This document shows, piece after piece, positions 38,211 to 43,587 of a stretch of DNA of 43,587 nucleotides. Location: contig NZ_SSOB01000063.1 of assembly GCF_004801405.1 (NCBI RefSeq), positions 1-43,587 of the forward strand, written 5' to 3'. Made by a program: the position numbers and the translations under genes. The DNA is from Cohnella fermenti (lineage in GTDB: Bacteria > Bacillota > Bacilli > Paenibacillales > Paenibacillaceae). Below the pieces are notes generated by a model. That model had not been told where the DNA came from and did no database searches. It saw only the letters and a list, made by a program, of their open reading frames with translations. Every line of letters starts with the position of its first letter. Within the stretch, counting starts at the first letter, position 1.

Positions 38211-41200
38211 ATGTGCCTTCCCTTGAGAAAAAGCCATACCCCATTAGCCAAACTCGTTGTCGGATCGATGGCCGTGCTCGTTGCGGTCCCTTGGGCCGGC
38301 CAATTGCCGCTCGTTCAAACGTCCCACGCTTCGGCGGCGGGAACGATCGAGAACGGAATTCTGATGCTCGAGAACTTCGAAGCCGGTTCCGCAGGCGTCG
38401 TTCGATTAAATCCGAAGCGCGTTGTGTCGGCCTCCGCGTCCATCGAGACCGATCCCCAGCACGTCCGCAACGGAACCTACTCGCTGAGAATCGATTACGA
38501 CATGATCGACGTCGTCGACAATCCTTCCCAGTTGGAGCTGTATCCGGCGTCCGGCAACATCGCCATCGCGGGCAAGCCGATCAAGGTCGGCATGTGGGTA
38601 TACGGCAACAACGACGGTCACCTGCTGACGACGAAGTTCCGCGACAGCGGCGGCTCCTCGTTCACGCCCGAATATTATGAAGACGAGACGATCGGTGTGA
38701 ACTGGACAGGCTGGAAGTACATCGAAGTAGAAGTTCCGCAGAACAAGATTGAAGGCAGCAGTCTCGAATTGCTTTTCCAATTGAAGCAATCGGATATGGC
38801 CAAGAAGAACAAAGGCTCGATCTGGATCGACGACGTGCAGCTCATCTACGAGGATACGGGAGCGGATCACGAGGTTCCGGCCATCGAGGCCGTCTCTCCT
38901 GCGCCGAACGATGTCGTGCCGAGCGATGTGACCTCCTTCGAGGTGCGAATCCGGGACGTGCAGTCCGGTACGGATACGGTATCCGGAATCGATCCGGCTT
39001 CGATTCGACTGATCGCGGACGGACAAGACCTGACCTCCCATGCGACCTACTCCGAAGAGACCGAGCTGCTGAGCCTGCCGTCCGAATTCGTGACGAGCGG
39101 TTATCACGAGGTCGTCGTTAACGCCAAGGACCGCGCGGGCAACCCGGCCCGGCTCGGCTACTCCTTCACGGAAGCGGCCGGAGAGCGCCTAACCATGTCG
39201 GCCCCGGCGGAAGCGGTGAGCAACGAGCTTTACGAAGTGACGGTATCGCTGGCAGGAGATCGCACGAGCGCTTCTTCCCAGGTGACTCTGCAATACGACC
39301 CGAGCACGTTGACGGTCGAACAGATCGTTCCGAAGAACGGGACAAGCATCTCTTCCCGGACGGATGCGGCGGGACAATTGCAATTCGGCATCGACGGCAT
39401 CGCGTCCTCCGGCGAACTCGCCACGGTTCAATTCCGGGTAAGCTCCGACGCCGTGCTCGCCCGCGGGGAGAGCTTCAAGCAGGTGAAGATGACCGCGGGG
39501 ACGCTCGCTTCCGAAGCCGGAAGCATCTCTTCGCTGGCCGTGCCGGTCCATTACACAATCGCTTTCCCGTATCTTATGGACATCGAGGGCGTCGGCTTGA
39601 AGACGACCACGACGTTTAAGGTAACGACGCACGATGGCGTCCCTGCGGCCGGAGCCGATGTTTACCTGAGAGGGCTGCTCGGAGAGATGGCCGTTGCGAC
39701 GATTACAGCCGATACGCCCGTCTACGAGGACGACGACACGTCCGAACCCGTTCTGACGACGCTTCATGCCGGAGATCGCATCTATTCCGCTCCGGAATCC
39801 GATGACGGCTGGTACGAGGTGCTTCTCGCCGACGGCGCGACGACGGGCTACATCGAAGAAGCGAACGTCGATGCGGCATCGCTTATCCCCTTGAACCGGT
39901 CGCTCGGTCAGACGGACGAGAACGGGATTCTCAAGACGGATCTGACGACTCTTGCGCTCGGAACGTACAAGGCCCAGGCCGTCGTCGGCAGCAAGAACAG
40001 CGCGGCCGTCAGCTTCGAAGTCGTCGAGCCTTACGGCAACGAGTATCCGGAGTACGTTCAGACGTACATCACCGAAGATTTGTCTTCCCAGATGAGCATC
40101 GGCTGGATGACCAGCCCGCATGTGAGCAGCAATTACGTCCAGTATGTCAAAGCGGAAGACTGGGGCTCGGACGAGGCGGCTCCGGACGAATCGAAGGTGA
40201 CGACGACCCGGGCGCAGGGCGAGAACCAGGTGCTGAGCGAACTGGAGAACGGTACGAAGGGCGAGATTCGTTTCCATACGGCGCTGATCGGCGGGCTTGA
40301 CGAATCGACCGCTTACAAGTACCGCGTCGGCGATGCCGGGGCATGGAGCGAGTGGTACGACTATTCGACGACCGACGCTTCGCTGGAGACGCCCGTATCC
40401 TTCGTGTTCGTGACCGACTCCCACGTGAAGGCCGACAACGGGATGGAGACTTATCAAGCCCTGATCGACAACGCTTTGGCCAATTACCCGGATACGCAAT
40501 TTCTCATGCATGGTGGAGACGCGGTGGATGCCGGCGGCGCATTCGCGGAGTGGAAACGGTTCTGGCAGGCGACGTCCAGCTACTCGAATTTCCTTCCGTC
40601 GGCGACGACTCTCGGCAACCACGACGTCAAGGCGGAGGGCAAGGAGGTCTATGCCAAGGGAGCGATCCTGCCGGACAACGGCCCGGCCGCGTACAAGGAA
40701 TACGCCTACTCCTACGACCTGGACGACACGCACTTCGTCGTGCTGAATTCCGAAGGAACGACGGAGCAGATGGCCATGCAGGCGCAGTGGCTGGAGCAGG
40801 ATCTGAATTCGAACGACAAGAAGTGGACGATCGCCATGTTCCACCGTCCCGTGTACCACACGGAAGCCGGGCGCGGGGATCTGGCCGAAGATGTGAAAAT
40901 TTATTTCTCAAGCATTCTGGAGAACCACAACGTCGATCTGGTTCTCGTCGGACACGACCACGTGTATGCGAGGACGTACCGGATGGCCGGCGGAGTGCCG
41001 TCTTCCGACGGCAAGGGATCGATCTACCTGGATGGCGGCTCGTCCGGCTGGAAGTTCTACGACGGCGAGAAGTACAGTTATCTGGAGTTCATGTACGATG
41101 ACGACGTGCCTGTCTATTCTCACGTCACCGTATCGGACAGCGAGATCAAGGTTGACGCGCGGACGCTGGAGGGAGAATTGATCGATACGTTCTCCATTGC

Positions 41201-42398
41201 CAAGCAAGAGACGTCCGGCGGCAGCAACGGCGGGAATAACGGCGGCAACAATGGCAGCGACAACGGCAGCAACGGCGGCGACAACAGCGGCAACAGCGAT
41301 TCGTCCGGCACGACCGAGCCTGCCGATACGGTTCACGAATTGACGGCCAAGGAGCTGGAAGCCGCGGGCGCGAACGGGGAACTGACGCTGGCCGTCTCCG
41401 GCCAAGTCAATCAGTTGAAGATCGGCGCCGACGTGCTGAAGCAATTGCAGAGCGGCGGTTCGATCGCGACGCTTGTCGTCAAGGCGGACGGCTTGCCTGC
41501 AATTCGGATCGCGGCCGGTCAACTGACCGCGCCTGCCGACGGGTCCGATCTCGTTCTCGGGTGGAAGACGGAGGACTTCGGCAATTCCTCCGCCTTAAGC
41601 TCCCTCGCCTCGGGCCCGAACGCCCAGGCGACAAGCCGCCTGGCCTTTAACGTCAGCTCGAACGTCGGCGGGATCGTCTATGCGCTCGATTGGTCCGGCC
41701 TTGCGCTCACGCCGTATACTCACCTGTACCGCGTGACGGAATCCGGCAAGCCGGAGCTTGTCTCCTTCAGCATCGTCAACCAGAAGCAGCAGGCGCAGCT
41801 TGTTCCGAACGCGACCTATGTTGCGGTCGAAGTCCAATCCGGCTACGCGGATCTGTCCGCTTCCCATTGGAGCTATTCGTATCTCCAGATGCTGTCCGGC
41901 ATCGGGGTGATCCAAGGGACGGGAGACAACAAGGTAAGCGCGGAGAAGCAAGTCACGCGGGCGGAATTCACCGCGATGCTGGCCAGGGCTCTCGGCCTTA
42001 ACGCATTAAGCTCCTCCGGCTTCGCGGACGTGGTCTCCAATGCTTGGTACGCCGACTCGGTCAGCGCCGCGGCGGCGGCCGGTATCGTGCTCGGGGATCG
42101 CGACGGGCGCTTCCAGCCGAATGCGGAGATCTCGCGGCAAGAGATGGCCGTCATGCTCCTGCGCGCTCTGGAGTACCGGGGCGCAGCGGCGGCCGGAAGC
42201 GGCTCCGGCAGCGCAGGCGGTTCCGACGGTTCCGGCTTCGGCGACGAAGCCGCCATCGCGGCTTGGGCGCGGGATGCGGCCCGGCAATTGAAGCAGCTCG
42301 GCCTGATGGAAGGCAACGAGGCGGGAGACTTCAGCCCGCTGGCTTCGGCAACACGCGCAGAGACCGCCAAGGTCGTTGCGATGCTGCTTTGCCAATGA
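38211..42398 (+). CDS. Secreted multidomain metallophosphoesterase with SLH anchor
   Basis: A 1395-residue surface protein. A signal peptide ends near residue 42 (SHASAAG). Next come a carbohydrate-binding-like module (45-215), an Ig-like segment (220-325), a cohesin-like domain (330-450) and an SH3-like piece (500-565). A purple-acid-phosphatase-type fibronectin domain (615-720) leads to a calcineurin-like catalytic domain with D736 and H738, D770, N803 and H804, H878 and GHDH (H915, H917). An Asn/Gly/Ser linker (1002-1035) precedes three SLH repeats (1212-1263, 1270-1325, 1341-1395) that bind cell-wall polymers. It probably releases phosphate at the cell surface; the substrate is unknown. 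The ribosome site is weak (AGAGAGAGG). Confidence 0.93.
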   Translation: MCLPLRKSHTPLAKLVVGSMAVLVAVPWAGQLPLVQTSHASAAGTIENGILMLENFEAGSAGVVRLNPKRVVSASASIETDPQHVRNGTYSLRIDYDMIDVVDNPSQLELYPASGNIAIAGKPIKVGMWVYGNNDGHLLTTKFRDSGGSSFTPEYYEDETIGVNWTGWKYIEVEVPQNKIEGSSLELLFQLKQSDMAKKNKGSIWIDDVQLIYEDTGADHEVPAIEAVSPAPNDVVPSDVTSFEVRIRDVQSGTDTVSGIDPASIRLIADGQDLTSHATYSEETELLSLPSEFVTSGYHEVVVNAKDRAGNPARLGYSFTEAAGERLTMSAPAEAVSNELYEVTVSLAGDRTSASSQVTLQYDPSTLTVEQIVPKNGTSISSRTDAAGQLQFGIDGIASSGELATVQFRVSSDAVLARGESFKQVKMTAGTLASEAGSISSLAVPVHYTIAFPYLMDIEGVGLKTTTTFKVTTHDGVPAAGADVYLRGLLGEMAVATITADTPVYEDDDTSEPVLTTLHAGDRIYSAPESDDGWYEVLLADGATTGYIEEANVDAASLIPLNRSLGQTDENGILKTDLTTLALGTYKAQAVVGSKNSAAVSFEVVEPYGNEYPEYVQTYITEDLSSQMSIGWMTSPHVSSNYVQYVKAEDWGSDEAAPDESKVTTTRAQGENQVLSELENGTKGEIRFHTALIGGLDESTAYKYRVGDAGAWSEWYDYSTTDASLETPVSFVFVTDSHVKADNGMETYQALIDNALANYPDTQFLMHGGDAVDAGGAFAEWKRFWQATSSYSNFLPSATTLGNHDVKAEGKEVYAKGAILPDNGPAAYKEYAYSYDLDDTHFVVLNSEGTTEQMAMQAQWLEQDLNSNDKKWTIAMFHRPVYHTEAGRGDLAEDVKIYFSSILENHNVDLVLVGHDHVYARTYRMAGGVPSSDGKGSIYLDGGSSGWKFYDGEKYSYLEFMYDDDVPVYSHVTVSDSEIKVDARTLEGELIDTFSIAKQETSGGSNGGNNGGNNGSDNGSNGGDNSGNSDSSGTTEPADTVHELTAKELEAAGANGELTLAVSGQVNQLKIGADVLKQLQSGGSIATLVVKADGLPAIRIAAGQLTAPADGSDLVLGWKTEDFGNSSALSSLASGPNAQATSRLAFNVSSNVGGIVYALDWSGLALTPYTHLYRVTESGKPELVSFSIVNQKQQAQLVPNATYVAVEVQSGYADLSASHWSYSYLQMLSGIGVIQGTGDNKVSAEKQVTRAEFTAMLARALGLNALSSSGFADVVSNAWYADSVSAAAAAGIVLGDRDGRFQPNAEISRQEMAVMLLRALEYRGAAAAGSGSGSAGGSDGSGFGDEAAIAAWARDAARQLKQLGLMEGNEAGDFSPLASATRAETAKVVAMLLCQ

Positions 42399-42425
42399 CG
42401 GGTTAATCGCCGGCAAACCAAATAA

Positions 42426-42464
42426 AGACGACAGGCTTCTCCGATCCGGGGAGGCCTGTCGTCT
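42426..42464 (+). terminator. Intrinsic terminator after the phosphoesterase gene
   Basis: AGACGACAGGC (42426-42436) pairs exactly with GCCTGTCGTCT (42454-42464), with further pairing inside the loop. Confidence 0.85.
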
Positions 42465-42496
42465 ATTCGGCAGATCGGAGCCTCCCGGGGTTTTTT

Positions 42497-42667
42497 ATGC
42501 GAGAAACCACATTCACACAGCTCGATAACGGGCAGTTTGCCCGATGATATGCGAAAAATCACATTCATGGAGGAATTTCCGGCTCGAGACGCTGGATGTA
42601 TGCTAAAAACCGCATAAAACGCCCCGATCCATCCGGAATCCGGGTCAACGAATGTGAAAAAACGCAT
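42497..42667 (+). repeat. Four-box dispersed repeat, copy D
   Basis: Boxes start at 42497 (ATGCGAGAAACCACAT), 42549 (ATGCGAAAAATCACAT), 42600 (ATGCTAAAAACCGCAT) and 42652 (ATGTGAAAAAACGCAT), spaced 52, 51 and 52 bp. The central spacer GGAGGAATTTCCGGCTCGAG matches copies A-C. It follows the phosphoesterase terminator directly. Confidence 0.88.
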
Positions 42668-42847
42668 AAAATCGCATGGCTCTTCGGATGAGGAGGATCA
42701 AGAGGGCGATCGCATGGACGAGGAGGGGGAGAATGTGCCGTACCGCCGCCTGATTCCGTATGCGAGCCTTGCCGAGGAGAGCGGTATTCCGAATAGGACC
42801 GTCAGGGCGAATTCCCCCGGCGGTCCTTCTTCTGCGTCATGCGCCGA

Positions 42848-43000
42848 TTACTGGGGACGAATGCGAACGACGCCGATGTCCGAGGCGTTGATGGAGATCG
42901 CGTTGCCGCCTTGGTTGATCGAAGCGCTGGCGGATTGGCCGACCTTGACGTTGGTGCGGGGATCGCTCCACTTCTGCGTGCGGGCAGACTTCTTCTTCAA
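42848..43000 (-). CDS. Small QSASAS-motif protein B (50 aa)
   Basis: A minus-strand gene starting at TTG 43000 behind GGAGGTGATTCGTC. The 50-residue product starts with basic residues (MKKKSARTQKWSDPR) and contains GQSASASINQGGNAISINAS. It shares the QSASAS...GNA...NA pattern with the neighbouring gene at 43081-43245, so the two are probably paralogues of one family, on one transcript. I do not recognise the family; composition and partner hint at a structural or spore-surface role, but this is inference. Confidence 0.6.
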   Translation of the reverse strand: MKKKSARTQKWSDPRTNVKVGQSASASINQGGNAISINASDIGVVRIRPQ

Positions 43001-43055
43001 GACGAATCACCTCCTCTCGTCGATGAGGAGGGGGCCGGACGGCTGGGGCGATGTC

Positions 43056-43088
43056 GGATCAGCGTCGGATCAGCGTCGGATCAGCGTC
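43056..43088. repeat. 11-bp tandem repeat, three units
   Basis: GGATCAGCGTC occurs at 43056, 43067 and 43078. It overlaps the stop codon of the small gene at 43081-43245, and the same GGATCAGCGT also appears at 155 and 170. Confidence 0.7.
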
Positions 43089-43245
43089 TGCGGCTCGCTG
43101 TTCTCTCGATTTTGATGTTCAGGGCATTGCTCGCCAGAGCGTTGCCGGAATCGGAGCTGGCCGACGCCGACTGGTAGATGTGGATGACGATGTAGCGGTT
43201 CTTGCCTACTTGATGACGGAACGTCTTGACTCTTGTCCGGTTCAT
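43081..43245 (-). CDS. Small QSASAS-motif protein A (54 aa)
   Basis: A minus-strand gene starting at ATG 43245 with GAGGAGGAGTTCC upstream. The 54-residue product has a basic N-terminus (MNRTRVKTFRHQVGKNR), a short beta-like stretch YIVIHIY and the shared QSASASSDSGNALASNAL. It lies 80 bases upstream of the related gene B in transcription order. Its function is unknown. The strong ribosome sites of both genes make coding likely. Confidence 0.6.
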   Translation of the reverse strand: MNRTRVKTFRHQVGKNRYIVIHIYQSASASSDSGNALASNALNIKIERTASRRR

Positions 43246-43495
43246 GGAACTCCTCCTCGCGGAATTCGTCTGCAGAATTCGTCTTGCCTACAGATTATGC
43301 GGGGGCTGGCCGAGCCGAAGCGGCGAGTATACGGGGCGATTCCGAACCGGCGGGGAAAATGGCGATACCGCCCAGAGGCGCGCAACAAAAGGAGGCGGCG
43401 AGGCAAACGGCGGGCGCGAGGCAACGAGGAGAGGCAATGGGGAAGCGGGCGGCGAATAGGATAGCCCAGCGGTGCAATGTCAAGTAGGTGAAACT

Positions 43496-43587
43496 GTGAA
43501 ATTGGAAAAAAGTCAGGACGAAACGCCATCGGTGCCGAAAAAAGCGAACACCAAGCGAGACCCACCATGTTGTCGAAATTTTCAGAC
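43496..43587 (+). CDS. Possible partial reading frame running off the window
   Basis: A frame opens at GTG 43496 after AGTAGGTG and is still open at the window end (30 codons, basic and Pro-rich). It has no recognisable motif. Otherwise 43246-43587 shows only a GAATTCGTCT direct repeat (about 43261 and 43276). Confidence 0.2.
   Translation, partial: MKLEKSQDETPSVPKKANTKRDPPCCRNFQ

Overview
This window looks like chromosomal DNA of a GC-rich, spore-forming Firmicute of the Paenibacillaceae (Paenibacillus/Cohnella-like). The evidence is the ytxC-thrS order with a T-box leader, PrkA and SpoVR, a gamma-SASP-like peptide, AbrB with a Spo0A box, LiaFSR, S-layer-homology (SLH) domains, a GlnR-type operator before glnA, and strong AGGAGG ribosome sites. 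No rRNA, tRNA or CRISPR array was seen.

Region by region. 1-600 holds the 3' end of a group II intron (domains V and VI) followed by short tandem repeats. 602-5351 carries ytxC, a T-box leader, thrS, a 3D-domain cell-wall protein, an ECF sigma factor and a small gamma-SASP-like gene. 5534-8843 has a soluble chemoreceptor, a coiled-coil protein and, on the minus strand, an ammonium transporter. 9018-16635 is a cell-envelope stress block: liaF-liaS-liaR, a YugN-like protein, an HtrA protease and an OmpR-type two-component pair. 16684-19431 has ispH, a DUF2062 membrane protein and a DAHP synthase. 19525-20900 is a gene-poor island with a decayed group II intron and dispersed repeats. 21069-27789 holds a luciferase-like monooxygenase, glnA (type I-beta-like), serC, trmL, abrB, a small membrane peptide and a PLP-fold protein that seems to lack its catalytic lysine. 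27873-31154 carries a Rieske protein, a DUF2161 nuclease-fold protein and prkA. 31397-37418 has rocD, a visibly AT-rich agr-type peptide-signalling cassette, an SDR oxidoreductase and spoVR. 38211-42398 encodes a 1395-residue secreted metallophosphoesterase anchored by SLH domains. The end of the window has two related small genes on the minus strand.

Two features stand out. The first is the cassette at 33129-34855: a seven-helix AgrC-like membrane domain with no kinase, AgrB, a cyclic-lactone AgrD precursor, and a LytTR DNA-binding protein with no receiver domain. It looks like a complete quorum-sensing unit without a phosphorelay of its own. The second is a dispersed intergenic element present five times (19961, 20722, 32687, 37576, 42497). 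Each copy has four 16-bp near-palindromic boxes of the form ATGTGA-AAAA-TCACAT spaced 51-52 bp apart, and the whole element appears to be an imperfect inverted repeat about 190 bp long. A second repeat family, in inverted copies at 20350-20648 and 37902-38083, lies beside some of these arrays.

All functional calls are from reading the sequence and family knowledge. No database search or folding program was run.
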